This document shows positions 1-11,240 of a stretch of 25,699 bases of DNA, one piece after another. The position numbers and the translations under genes are program-made. Source of the DNA: Didymodactylos carnosus (taxonomy: Eukaryota; Rotifera; Eurotatoria; Philodinida; Philodinidae); contig CAJNOQ010002201.1 of assembly GCA_905250885.1 (NCBI GenBank), positions 1 through 25,699 of the forward strand, in the 5' to 3' direction. The notes under the pieces were generated by a model. That model saw nothing but the letters and a program-made list of their open reading frames with translations, had not been told where the DNA came from and did not search any database. Numbering within the stretch: the stretch's first letter is position 1; every line of letters starts with the position of its first letter.

Positions 1-166
1 TCTCATTAAGAAAAGGTTTTGGTTATTTTTTAGAGTTTCTGAAAAACCAGGTCTTCAAAAGCCATAAATCCGAATCCTTTTAGGGTTTTTAGTAGCTCGA
101 CATACTCTATCGATTGAGGTATAACTCACTAGAAACGGAGGGCATCACCTCGATCGCTTCTCTCGT
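1..166 (+). mobile_element. Right half of an ACGAGGG-family foldback element
   Basis: This is the right arm of the same element family as the complete copy at 3678-4278. It matches the right arm of that copy almost base for base, from the TCATTAAGAAA start through the GATTGAGGTATAACTCA block to the CTCTCGT end at 166. It also matches, in reverse complement, the segment ending at 3860. The left half lies outside the window or is missing, so truncation and window edge cannot be told apart. The end is slightly diverged (TCTCTCGT rather than TCCCTCGT). No coding potential is seen. Confidence 0.75.
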
Positions 167-306
167 AAGAAAAGTTCGATCGTTATACAGACAAGCGATT
201 TTTTAAAAATATGAAAAATTCTAAAAAAATCTCATAGTTTAGACGCGTTTTAGGATTTTTCAACTGTTTCCACTTTATATCCAGACTTATATTACCATGC
301 ACAAGG

Positions 307-585
307 GAAAAACAATTTTCCAGCGGGACCAACGACATAAAACATTTTCTTGAAAAATTTCGAGAAACTTTGTTGTAGAAAATGATACTACTACACTCGG
401 TTATTGTTCTAGTAGAAAAAAGTCATTTATAAAGGGTAAGGGATTTGTGACTCAGCCACACATATCCTTACACATACCAACACCTGAGTTCAACATTTCG
501 AGAATGGCTTTACATGGACATAGTTTGGCTTTAGAAAACCTATAGAAAAAGGTCAAGAAACACAGTGGACGAGCTTGGATGAAAT
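307..585 (+). repeat. Dispersed direct repeat, copy 1
   Basis: About 280 bp that recur in the same orientation at 4297-4648 with very few substitutions. The repeat runs from GAAAAACAATTTTC to GCTTGGATGAAAT. In both places it lies just right of an ACGAGGG-family right end, but the spacer is about 140 bp here and about 18 bp at the second copy. The second copy carries about 70 extra bases near 4519-4589. This could be a segmental duplication or the tail of a larger transposon. No ORF is seen. Confidence 0.8.
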
Positions 586-595
586 GGAGAGGGTA

Positions 596-1256
596 GAGCA
601 AACATTTTTCTACAAAATGAGATGTTCAGCAGCTATGAGCGAATTTTTACAACCGATGTAGAGTAATTTTTCTGGATGCTCTAACACGAGTTAAAAACTG
701 ATGCATACCTAATTGTGGGTAAATAAATAAGATGATTGATCTACTTAGAAACTCAATAATCATGAGAAAGTAGTTTCATCAAAAATAAATCTGAAACATT
801 GTGTCGTCGGTTGTAATCTTGTCTATCTATGTTAACAAATGGCTCAACTCATCAGATAGCATCATCATATTTTTCGGTCTTGATTTTAGTGTAAAGTAAC
901 AAGGATTTAATCCTCTGTTGATGTTTTACGAGAGCATATTCTGCAAAAAATATTATGTTTCTGTTCTATATTGAAGAAGAAATTAGTTTAGGATTTTTCT
1001 TTTCATAGATTTTTTGTAAGAAATTAGTATATTATTTTCTGAAAAGTCATAAAAAATAATGTTGACAATTTGTGTAAAATATTCTATTTTTGCTAATATT
1101 ATTTGATGTTTGAGAAAAATCATTCTTATGTACTCTGTTGCCCTTTTTCAAAATGTCATTACAGACAAAGTTATGTAATAATTGTTTTTATTTCAATATT
1201 GTTATCAAACTGGAACTATTATCTCTCTTTTACATTATTTTATCGTTTTTTTTTAG
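596..1256. other. Intergenic / 5' flank of the GPCR exon
   Basis: AT-rich sequence without a recognisable gene or repeat copy elsewhere in the window. Its right end is a T-rich tract ending in TTTTAG at 1251-1256. I read this as the splice acceptor of the GPCR exon, so part of this stretch is probably a 5'-UTR intron. I could not place the upstream non-coding exon or a promoter. Confidence 0.5.
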
Positions 1257-1476
1257 ATTTCGGATGAATGCTAGTGTGAATAATTTATCGTTTTCATTAT
1301 TTTCAACATCGTTGGCGTTGTCAAATAAAACAAGTGGGAACTCATTAAAATCAGATGAAAATACTATTATTATAACTATAATAAGAGCAACAGCCATGTT
1401 TGGTTTATGTGGGATAACAATACTGGGAAATACAATTGTTATTTATGCATTAAGAACAGATAGAAATTTAAGAACG
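1257..1476 (+). CDS. First coding exon of a class A (rhodopsin-like) GPCR, rest not found
   Basis: The exon follows a poly-T tract and AG acceptor (1255-1256). It has a 7-base leader, ATG at 1264-1266 and 71 codons ending in phase 0 at the donor GTAAGG (1477). The start is chosen because upstream codons lie in the T-rich acceptor tract. Residues 1-35 form a short hydrophilic N-terminus with N-glycosylation sequons (NAS, NLS, NKT). Residues about 37-60 form transmembrane helix 1 with the class A signature GNTIV (N1.50) inside ITILGNTIVIYAL, followed by the intracellular loop 1 start RTDRNLRT. Such receptors normally continue VTN...NLAxADL in TM2; no such sequence is visible downstream in the window. 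Foldback element A begins about 425 bp later, so the gene may be broken, may have a very long intron, or may be an exon-only duplicate. The ligand class cannot be inferred from TM1 alone. Confidence 0.6.
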
Positions 1477-1901
1477 GTAAGGCAATATAAAAAAATTTAG
1501 ACTCTATTCACCTTATTTTTTATCTAACAAAATTGAAAATATCTCTCTGAAAAGCTACACTATATATGGCAGTCATTTGTTTCATGAACAGTTATTTCAG
1601 TAAACATTAATCATTAATCATAACACTTTCTAATCGGTGCTCAATTATTGATTCATACATTCTCCATCACATTGATTAGAGTTGTCTTCCAACGAAGAAA
1701 TCAGTTAGTGATTGAATTATTGTAGCACATGCTACTTCTAGAAGTTGACGTAATATAATTCCTTATTATATTAATATTAAGAAGTTGTTCATTTGTGGCA
1801 CTACACATGTCCAAGCACAATATTTTTTCATTCATTCACTAGCAGATTGAATACAATAATACTATCATCATTCGATGATCAACGGACACTGCCGGTTGAC
1901 G
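1477..1901. other. Putative GPCR intron 1 sequence before element A
   Basis: AT-rich non-coding sequence after the exon donor. No TM2-like exon and no acceptor followed by a hydrophobic reading frame was found. It ends in ...GGTTGACG, where the first three bases of an apparent ACG duplication (1899-1901) precede element A. Confidence 0.4.
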
Positions 1902-3677
1902 AAGTGGAAACTAATCCTATGACTAACTGTAGTATTAGTTGGCTCATTTCAGTCTACTACTATTTTTTAAATTTCCTTTTCATTGAAGAGAAAATTAACA
2001 TTTTCTTAGTGGCATCTTAATATGGTAAAAATCGGCGTGAAAAGCGTATAACTCGATAACCTTAATAGATTTCAAAAACAGATTCAAAAAACAAAATCCG
2101 TTGTTCACCAAAAAAAATGTCCATTACATTTTGCACGAAATAGTCCAAAGTGTTTTTCTCTACATTAAAAATATCGATTATTCTTATTGAATAAATGTTC
2201 AAGATAAGACTTGAAAATCAGAAAAGTGAAAATTTTTACATGAACGTTAAGCATAAAATTCAATTAATCACATTAAATGTGATGTTAACAAAACATTTCA
2301 CTATCTGTACGAATATAGAAAACAAGAATTTGTCATGGAACCAAGAGACAAGAGATTATTGTTTTTCTATTATTTCTAGTATTTTGACTTTGGTTTGATA
2401 TAAGTCCAATAATATTTAAAAGTTTTTGTCTCAGTCTTCATACATCGATTTTGTGTATATGTGTCATCACAAAATGACTTCTCAACAACTAACAACATCA
2501 TCATTTTCTCAACATCAAATCAAACCTCTGTTGATACAGTCTTAGCAATAACATCTTTTACTTCTCACTAAACAGACTTTTTACTTCTCGCTAAACAGAC
2601 TTTTTTCCTTCTCTGCGTGTGTGTGCATCTGGACTTTCATATATTATTGTTTGGCTCTTTTTTCGTATCAGATTCTTTTTCGTGATTTCATTGTATCGAT
2701 TGTGTTTTTCTCTATCCCTCGATAATAATGGGGCATGTCTCTCTTTTCGGTAGTAGGGGAAAAAGTTAAAATGTTTCTCTTTCAAATAAAGTAGCTTATA
2801 ACAACATCTTTTAGCTAAGCGGAGCGCCCGTACACATGAAGAGATAGTACTAAAATTAAAGCTCTAAAACTATCTGTGTCTGGTTCTCAGCTGATGAGCT
2901 GCAAGAGCAGAGAAGAAGTGATCTTATATGTTTAAATATGTCAAATAATATCATTTGTAGAATCGAAAATTTTTAAATATTATTAGACTAATATAAAACC
3001 AAAGTCAAAATACTCGAAATAATAGAAAAATAATAATCTTTTTTCTCTTGGTTCCATGACAAATTCTTGTTTTCTATAGTCGTAGAGGTACTAAAATGCT
3101 TTGTTAACATCACATTTAATGTGATTAATTGAATTTTATGCTTAACGTTCATGTAAAAATAATAAACTTTTCAAAATCCTGTATCGAACGATCATGACTT
3201 GTCAGAATTGAAAAAGTCATTAAGTTGGAAGGACAAAACTGTTTTCGATTCTATTTGTACGAAATGTAGCTCAGTATATAACGATGTTTTTGTGCAAGTC
3301 TGACCTTGAAACGAAGCTGGACGACTGCGTTATTGTAAATTTGATTTTTTTAAAAAGGTTTCACTTTTCCCATTTTTAAGCCTTATCTCGAACATTTATT
3401 CAACAAGAATAATTGATATTTTTAGTAACTTTGGACTATTTGTGCAGAATATAATGGACATGTTTTTAGTGAACACCGAATGTTCTTTTTTTGAATCTAT
3501 TTTTGAAATCTATTAAGGTTATCGAGTTATACGCTTTTCATGCCGATTCTTACCATATTAAGATGTCACTGAGAAAATGTTAATTTTCTCTTCAATGAAA
3601 AGGAAATTTAAAAAAATAGTAGTAGACTGAAATAAGCCAACTAATACTACAGTTAGTCATAGGATTAGTTTTCACTT
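1902..3677. mobile_element. Foldback element A: about 520-bp left arm and 720-bp right arm
   Basis: The left arm, 1902-2425, is the reverse complement of the right arm, 2958-3677, with scattered mismatches. Landmarks are AGTGGAAACTAATCC against GGATTAGTTTTCACT at the ends, ATAACTCGATAACCTTAA against TTAAGGTTATCGAGTTAT, and CACATTAAATGTGA in both inner arms. The right arm carries about 190 extra bases (roughly 3171-3365) absent from the left. The unpaired core, 2426-2957, has no recognised coding sequence. It contains a near-perfect tandem copy of a 24-base unit (TTACTTCTCACTAAACAGAC, around 2568-2605). Both outer ends are flanked by ACG (1899-1901 and 3678-3680). It looks like a non-autonomous foldback or TIR element. 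Confidence 0.8.
2566..2607 (+). repeat. Two tandem copies of a 24-base unit in the core of element A
   Basis: CTTTTACTTCTCACTAAACAG is followed at once by the same unit with one A-to-G change, and then CTTTTTTCC. This is a local duplication inside the unpaired core of the foldback element. No function is apparent. Confidence 0.7.
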
Positions 3678-4278
3678 ACGAGGGAACCTCCAGAGATGCC
3701 AACTTCCGATTCAAATACTTTGTACATGGATCGATAGACTTCACTGAGGTAGTAAATAGCCTAAAATAATTCGAGCCCATGACTCTTGAAGATCCGGTTT
3801 TCTGGAAAACCAGTTTTTCAACAACTCTAAAAAATAACCAAAACCTTTTCTTAATGAGACATGATTGTGGCCTGCAAATTTCTGATTAAAATGAGACGTC
3901 TCCCAGCTCTACACGACGTGTCTTTGCAAAGTTATAGAATTTACAAGAAAAGCCCTAAATTAATTTCTTCTTATTTCAGTAGCTTTGAGCTGACAATGAA
4001 TATTTGGGGCTTTTCTTGTAAATTGTATAACTTTGCAAAGAAAGGTCGTGTAGAGCAAGATGTCTTATTTTAATCAGAAATGTGCGGCTACAATCATACC
4101 TCACTAAGAAAGGTGTGGTTATTTTTTAGAGTTTTTGAAAAAATTGGTTTTCCGGAAAACCGGGTCTTCAAAAGCCATGAACCGAATCCTTTCAGGATTT
4201 TTACTAGCTCGATATACTCTATTGATTGAGGTATAACTCATTAGAAACGGAGCGTATCACCTCGGGCGGTTCCCTCGT
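3678..4278 (+). mobile_element. ACGAGGG-family foldback element, complete copy B (601 bp)
   Basis: The element begins ACGAGGGAACC and ends GGCGGTTCCCTCGT. The left arm (3678-3960) folds back on the right arm (about 4002-4278), with a loop of about 41 bases at 3961-4001. The innermost stem includes CTTTGCAAAGTTATA and TTTACAAGAAAAGCCC against GGGCTTTTCTTGTAAA. Its left end touches the right end of element A. No transposase is encoded; the open frame across the loop is incidental. Copies C (12887-13457) and D (20943-21530) share the ends and layout. C is in the opposite orientation, as its loop is the reverse complement of this loop. Confidence 0.85.
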
Positions 4279-4296
4279 TGGCTTTAAAGAAGACGA

Positions 4297-4648
4297 GAAA
4301 AACAATTTTCTAGCAAACCAACGACATAAAAAACTCTCTTGAAAAATTTCGAGAAACTTTGTTGTAGAAAATGATACTACTACACTCGGTTATTTTTCTA
4401 GTAGAAAAAAGTCATTTATAAAGGGTAAGGGATTTGTGACTTAGCCACACATATCCTTACATATACCAACACCTGAGTTCAACATTTCGAGAATGGCTTT
4501 ACATGGACATAGTTTTAAAAAGCTTGTTTATAGCTAGCTCATTTTGAATCGCAAAATGTACTCTATCTTTCTATATGTCGTTTTCTATCAGTTGCGGAAA
4601 ACCTATAGAAAAAGGTCAAGAAACACAGTGGACGAGCTTGGATGAAAT
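4297..4648 (+). repeat. Dispersed direct repeat, copy 2
   Basis: Second copy of the repeat at 307-585, in the same orientation and again just right of an ACGAGGG-family right end. Compared with copy 1 it contains about 70 extra bases (about 4519-4589) between ACATAGTTT and GAAAACCTATAG. Similarity stops at GGATGAAAT (4648). Confidence 0.8.
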
Positions 4649-6419
4649 AGTGAGGAGAAGTGAGAAGTATTTTTTATCTGTGAGCGGCTGACAGCACTTT
4701 GTGGAAGTTAAATGTGTTAGCAAGGGGAAAACGACGCATAGTGGATGATTCCCGGTCATTTCTGTTGAAAATTATCACGAACCATTGCCTTACAGATATA
4801 TCAATTTCGGTCCTTTGAAAGATAAATTTGAGTGGTTAGTTTATTGCATGATTGTGTATGATGGGGTTCTGTCGTTATAATGTATCGTCACTGTACTGTT
4901 GTTCGCTGAAATTTTAGGGGAAACTGATTCCGCTTAGAATCACAGACTATATCGATAGGTGAGAGTCGATCCTTGAAAAATTCTGTGGAATCGCGTTGGG
5001 ACAGTTCCAAGTATGTCTGCTAAGAACGAGAGTTTTTTAGACAAAACGTATCATATTGTAGGAGATGAAGACTGAGGCGTATATATCGGGGAGGAGAGAG
5101 TGATAATCTGCTCTTTACAAATTCACATCAGAGCCACTCCCTTGTTGCACAAGTTTTTTAACTAAATCGTCCTCTTTATTTTCGAAAAGCAAAAAATAAA
5201 ATAACGTGAAAATTCATTTCAAGCAGCATCTAATTGATCATTTATTTTCCAAGAACCTGCTCTATCGTTAAAAAATTCCTAGACCTTTCACTAATCCAAG
5301 GCAGTGCTCATTTTTCTGCATGTCAGGTAGGCACTAAGAGAGTGTATCAGGTTTGTCTTGATCATTTCTTTTAACGAATTACACGCATCAGCCATCAAAT
5401 AATTATTGGTGGAAAAGATATAAAAGAAAATTTTTCCAGACAACTGATATTGCAAGAATATGTGCATTCATTTATTAACACAAATGAGAGAAAATGTTAT
5501 CTATTTCTTTCCTTTCAAGCTCAATAGCCACAATTATTTTCATTACTTTTTCAATGCATCATGCGGTTTTTCAGTCAAGCGTTTAAAAATTTCAAGCTTC
5601 TCACCTCAATAAAGAATAAAAACACTATAGATACTGTTCTTATTAATTAGTGTTGTTAGATTTCTACAAGAGCCAAACAAAAACAAAGAATTTTCAAAAT
5701 ATTGTTTCTATAAAAGACGTGTTACATATTTTTTCAATTTATTTTAGGCCCGTTATCGATTCTACGTGTCATCTTGAACCTAATTCAATAATTCTTCTCA
5801 TTCATCTGAATAGATTAATCAAATTTTCAGAAAAGTTTCCTTAGGGTTTTCGAAACTTGTGACTGAATTTCGGTCTAACCAATTCTCCTTTTAATATCAG
5901 CTTTTTAACTTCTAAAGTATGTTTTTGTTCAATAACAATACTTTCTTGTAGAGATATTTTATTTTTTACTCCAAGAAACAGGATAGAGAAAAAAATGTGA
6001 AAATTGTCATCAGTGCGGTAATCAATGTACCATATCACAAATAGTGGATGGTTATACATCAATCTAATAGTTAAAAACATCATCTTTTTGTGATATGATG
6101 CTCCTATCCCCAGTTTATGAACTAAACACTTTTTTGTGCAGAAAGAAGTTATGATATTTCTTATGGTTTATTTGATCATGACGCTAGATTTTTCTGTTAC
6201 CTCTGCACTGATCCATTCCATAAGGGATAAAAAAGAAACTTTAGTATTTTGAATTTTTTAAATGAATTTTTGTGGACTTTAATAGATTTTAGTGAACTTT
6301 CAAGACCCACAAAGTCCAAATTATTAATGAATTTTGTTAGACTTTTAAAGTTCAAAAGTTAGACCAAGGTCTACTGTTTCCGCTGACTACATCTTCTTTA
6401 CGCATACTATATAAAATAT
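4649..6419. other. Intergenic, no gene recognised; possible promoter-like patch at 5075-5130
   Basis: The first 500 bases are less AT-rich than the surroundings. They contain TATATAT (5080-5086) followed by a purine-rich run and CTGCTCTTTACAAATTCACA, which could be a promoter or a solo-LTR fragment; I could not find matching LTR ends. Short open frames at 5650-5844 (+) and 5841-6083 (-) resemble no family known to me and show no convincing splice structure. Confidence 0.3.
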
Positions 6420-8960
6420 ATTTTCTTTCTTTTCTCATCAAAATCGTCTATTTTTTATCTATAATCTATTACTATTATTTTATTTTAGCTTTAAATCGAT
6501 TTCTATTCACTAACAGTCAAAACAACATCAGATAGATGTCAAGTCAACTTTCTCTCTTTCTCGTTAGAAATAATTACTGTTTGAAAAGAAAAAAGAAATC
6601 TATTTATTACACAGCTGTACTGTCATCTCGTAAAACATATTCCATCATGTAGTCAAATATCACGTCGAGTTCACGATTAGTTAGAAAATAATTTAACCTC
6701 AATACAAAAAAAAAATTGGTAGAAATAACAAAAGAAAAAAGCCAATGATTTTTAAAATATTCATTTTTATTAAATAATGAGAATTGAAAAAGAATAAATC
6801 TAATTCTCTTTTAAAATCAAAATTTATTTTAAAAATGAATTTATGTATGTTTTTTTATTTATTGAGGTAGATAAATCAAATTTATTCGAAAGAAGTATCA
6901 AACTAATTTTTTTTAACAGAAATGTAGAAAAGAATATAGAATACATTGAAGATAAAAATATCTTATACTTTTATTAAAGTTTCTTTTGACTATGTCACTT
7001 CCAAAAATGACAGGAAGACAATGTTTAGCTTTAATTAATCGTATCTTATCTTTGACAATAAATATCTCTCTATGATCATAATTAAAAACTGAAGATGAAA
7101 AATTCACGCAACAATAAAAATATCTTACTTCTTTAAAATTATAATTTAATTATTAATGAATAATCAATTATTTCAATATTTAAATATAGGAATTTTTTTC
7201 AACAAAAATCAATTTTACTATTTTTCTTTTTTGGTTGTTTATTTGTATATAAATTATATAATTAAAGATTTCCTATGAACTAAAAATATGTATAAAATAC
7301 TCGAAAGAAAGAAAAATCTAGTCAAATGTTGATAAGTGTAGATACTATGTAATGATATTTTACATATTGTTTTCTCTATCTAAATCTCGTCTTTTTTAGA
7401 TGTTCGGATTTGTTGATATTCAACTATTAATATATCCACAGTCATATTTCTTGCTTGATAGTATAATGGTTAGAATAGATCATTAAACTACGCGTATATT
7501 ATCATTATGATTGATGTCTCTCAAAATATGACCATTAGATATAGATTCGCACTTATAACAAAAAATAGTGAAAAGATATTAACCTTAAAAATTAGATAAA
7601 AAACAATTCTATATCTCCTCATTAAAAATAGGATGATGTACTACTAGATATCTCGAGATCATATTCATATATGGACCTCCTAGAGTAATGGTAGAATTAA
7701 TTTACTATAACCTATAAATATATATAAATTGAGATATATGTCATTTTGCGATATGATAGAACTGGTGAAATATGATGAAAAAGTCTATGCAATTTTATAT
7801 TTTAAATAGACTAGACAAAGTTTAATTGATTAATTTTAAAAAATTAGTTATCACAAAAAAAATATGCTCATTAAAGAAGTAATAAAGAAGATGAAGAAGA
7901 AAAAAAAACAGAGAAGAATTTCAAGTACATATCGAACACTCATGAGAGTATAGTTTGTGTTGTATACAGATGTGTTTCTTTCTTTTTCTACTGAGAGTTC
8001 CACGGGGACTGACATTATAAAGACGTATTGGAAGAAAAATATGTTACACAACTTGTCAACTGCTTGAAATGTACAACAAAAATTCAGTATACTAAAAACT
8101 AATATCTAATTTTGATAAAATCATTGATAAAGATATTTAAAATGATAATTACCTATTTGCGTATTGTTTTCATCTATACACAAGGTAATAAGAATATTAA
8201 AATAAAATTAACAGTACCATTGGTTTCGTTTTTTTTTTAATGCAATATTTTCCAAAAATAAGAGTCTTTATTATTATAAAGAGAAAATTTTTTTTTTTTA
8301 TAGTTTTATTTATGTAATTATTCGATATAGTATTTTTAATCGTATGATCTAGTCATTTATACTAGAATAACTTGCGTTTAGATATTTATTAGTCTGGACT
8401 AGAGAGAAAAAAGAAAACGACACAAAAAAATTTGCGTGAGATAATCAGTGAATGAATGATTGAATGACAAAAGAAAGAGACATAGAGATAATGTTTCGAT
8501 ATTACAAAATAGTCTTACACAAAACTAAAAAAAAAAATGAGAATGAAAGAAAGTTAATATACTGTGGATGATAAAGAGAAAAAAAATAAGAAAAAATACA
8601 AAATATTTAATTTGATTGTAAATAGTACCAATGAGTTTGCACGAACTAAATAATCCACAGTAATAATAATACAGCAATCGATGGATACCTAATCACATAA
8701 CAATCCGTATAGAATATATTCTATGTACAAATAAAAACAAATGAGTAAGAAAAAATAAACAATTTCCTTTTTCTTCTTTCTTATTCATTAATAGAATGAA
8801 ATGATTGATAGTGTTTATAGGACACCTGTTGTTTCGCTTATAAATAAAAATTAACCAACAAAAAGATTTAGAATTTACTCTCCTTCTAATTAGAAAGAGC
8901 TAATTTTAATTTACACTATTAAGATTTATCCTTCATACAAATTCTTATTTTCATCCAGAA
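6420..8960. other. Extremely AT-rich non-coding stretch
   Basis: About 2.5 kb of A/T-dominated sequence with many homopolymer runs (for example T runs near 8228-8238 and 8288-8300, A runs near 6708-6716) and TATATA patches (7249-7260, 7717-7730). No ORF with a protein-like composition, no tRNA or rRNA pattern, and no long inverted repeat was seen. It could be simple intergenic DNA or a matrix/scaffold-type region; nothing here decides. Confidence 0.5.
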
Positions 8961-9012
8961 ATCGACATTTTCCAAAAGACACGGAATACGTTCTTTTACA
9001 TAAAACAGATCA

Positions 9013-9831
9013 TCTGTTCTTTTTAAACAACATCACATTCAAAAGAGCATAAAAACCCAATGAAACAAGATTTTTTCCCATTGACTCTCAAAATGGCGTG
9101 CAAAAAAAGCTAAAATTTCAAGATTGAAAATTTTCAAAAACTCGTTTTTTCGTCAAAATTAAATTTCCTGAACAAAAATATCAATGTGGAAAATCCAATT
9201 GTATGCATGTTGTAGAGTGTGAAAGTCTGCATTTCATGCTCGCCAGCTCTTGTTTCAAAGACACTTGGAGAGAAACATTCAAGCATATTCTGCGAAATGG
9301 TGAAATAAGACTGTACAATCCGCTCAACGGTTTCTATTGGGAGCAAATGTCAAAACTGATATTCATTCTGTAAACCATTTACTTTTTTCTAAAGAGTAGA
9401 ATGGAAAGTTCTATTTGACAACGACATGCAATTGACAAATTTGGAGGAGACGAAAATTTTCTAGAGCATCTATTATTCAGGTGGAACGCCTTGTCTCACG
9501 CTTATCCCATCTTCGAAACGGTTGGTAGGGTCGCAGAATGTAAGAAAATGGTTATTGTAAAAACTTATTTTCCGATCTTTGAAAATGAGAGCTTGCCAGC
9601 ATAAAATGCAGAGTTTGGCACTCTACAACATGCATATGATTGGATTTTCCACATAGATATTTTTGTTGAGGAAATTCAGTTTTGATGAAAAACCGATTTT
9701 TTGAAAATTTTTAATCTTGAAATTTTAGCTTTTTTTACAAGTCATTTTGAGAATCAATGGGAAAAAATCTTATTTCATTCGGTTTTATGCTCTTTCGGAT
9801 GTAATGTTGCTTAAAAAGAACGAATAGTCTA
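9013..9831. mobile_element. Foldback element E (about 820 bp, arms about 245 bp)
   Basis: The left arm (9013-9263) and right arm (9588-9831) are inverted copies. TGTTCTTTTTAAACAACAT pairs with ATGTTGCTTAAAAAGAACG, CCCATTGACTCTCAAAAT with ATTTTGAGAATCAATGGG, and GTGGAAAATCCAATTGTATG with CATATGATTGGATTTTCCAC. The unpaired centre, about 9264-9587, has no recognised coding sequence. The open frames on both strands here are by-products of the inverted arms. The ends do not match the ACGAGGG family, so it is a separate family. Confidence 0.75.
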
Positions 9832-10752
9832 GGAATATTTGATATTGTCGTGAAATCTTTCTTTAGCAATTTGCTTTTAATTCTGTCTCCCTTGTTCCCT
9901 CCTCTGCAGTATCTTCGGAACTTATTGTTGAACTTTGAATAACTCGTCTGTACAAACAAGTATCGCTAATAAATATGTTTTGGTGTTTTCCTGCCATAGG
10001 GTCGAGCTATAGTTCTAATGAGAATTTTCAGCGAAGTGTATGTGTACACGCTCTGAAAGTAAAGAAGAAAGCATTAGTTGGGTGTGAGAATTTAGAACAT
10101 ACTAATAAAAGATTTCTTTTCGTAAGGTTTTTCTATAAAGAGAAGTTTACAGACACTATTACTGACGGCTACTGAGAAATAAAACATAGTTCTTTTCCTT
10201 TACAATAAATAGAAGAATCTGTTTCTAGCTGACTAGCTGTTCACTATAAACAGACAAAATAACAAAACAAATGAAAAAGATATATACGGTTTCCGTTCTT
10301 TAATTAAGGTGCGTAGAATGCAAACGTGCAGAAAAAAATTTTTCCACTTTATTATTCGATAGAGTTTTTCGAACTGATCAAGAATATGTAATTGTTAATT
10401 TTTCGAAACTTTCTTTCCGTGTCGATAATCGAAAAAACTCGAAAAAACGATGATATTCGAGAAAACTTAGATTTTTCGACGTGGGTTTTTTGTTGGAACG
10501 TTCAAACTGTTTTTTCTTATTCAGCGTTAAAAGTTGAATTAAAAAATGATATTAAATCTATTTCGAAGATACACGCCTATCTATTCTAACGGAAATTCTC
10601 GGTTACAAAAAAGGAACATAGTGACTAGGTCCGAATAAAATAGACTTGAAAATTTGAAATCTATAATTTATACTCTAAAATATGTTCTTTCCGCGTTTTT
10701 ATAGAGTTAATTTATTCTCTGTAACACAGGTGTAACAAACAAATTGTAGAAT
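9832..10752. other. Intergenic, no supported gene
   Basis: Holds short open frames (9975-10175 and 10392-10589, +) that I do not recognise and that have AT-rich, low-information composition. The right end adjoins the hAT fossil, and part may be unrecognisable upstream transposon sequence. No TIR was identified. Confidence 0.35.
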
Positions 10753-11240
10753 ATAGATCGTAGATTTCAAATCTACTTTTTTACGCCAAATCACTGTTTT
10801 TCATACTGATCACTACTTCCCTTTTATCGTGGTGAACAACATAGATTAGTACAAATTGATCCAAAATTATTATCAAAAATCGCAGAATTGATGGAAAAAT
10901 TTAGTGTAATATTCGATAACTTAGAATTTTCAAAACTATCAACTCTACAAAATGTTATTCCAAGTTACAAATACAATTGTATGAACATTTACGCTATGGT
11001 ACATCTAATGATAATAATCCATTATCTTTCTGGCATCAACAACAAAGTTTATCAATTATGGCTGAAATTGCCAAATCAGTTTTCGTTATTCCAGTGTCAT
11101 CAGCTGAATCGGAACGTCATGTCTCAACTGCCGGTCAAATTGTAACGGAATAACGTTCTCAATTGGATTCTGAATGTGTAAATCTCTCGGTTCTTGAAGA
11201 AGCTTATTTGAATAAAAAAAACATGGCCAAACTCCAAAGA
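10753..11240 (+). pseudogene. hAT-family transposase, C-terminal fossil
   Basis: Translation in frame 1 gives DRRFQIYFF, resembling the hAT motif LDPRFK..FF. After one stop it continues RLVQIDPKLLSKIAELMEKF up to about 11000. After a shift to frame 3 it gives NNPLSFWHQQQSLSIMAEIA and then FVIPVSSAESERHVSTAGQI, with RSQLDSECVNLSVLEEAYLN downstream. This is the C-terminal hAT dimerisation region (family pattern: PxxxxW...ARxxLxIPxSSxxxERxFSxAGxIxxxxRxxLxxxxxExLxxLxxN). A TAA at 11151-11153 stands where a glutamine codon would be expected before RSQL. At least two stops and one frameshift make it non-functional. The N-terminal BED finger and catalytic DDE core are not seen. Confidence 0.85.

Noticed and set aside
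1-4650. LTR retrotransposon with direct repeats at 1-585 and 4106-4648
   Set aside because: The direct repeats contain a foldback end with its own terminal repeats, differ by internal insertions, and enclose no gag or pol sequence; there are no TG/CA LTR ends or primer-binding site that I can see.
5650-6083. Opposed 64- and 80-codon frames
   Set aside because: AT-rich, no domain, no convincing splice sites; treated as noise.
9134-9959. Minus-strand open frames of 70 and 74 codons
   Set aside because: Both sit largely on the two arms of foldback element E; no family resemblance.
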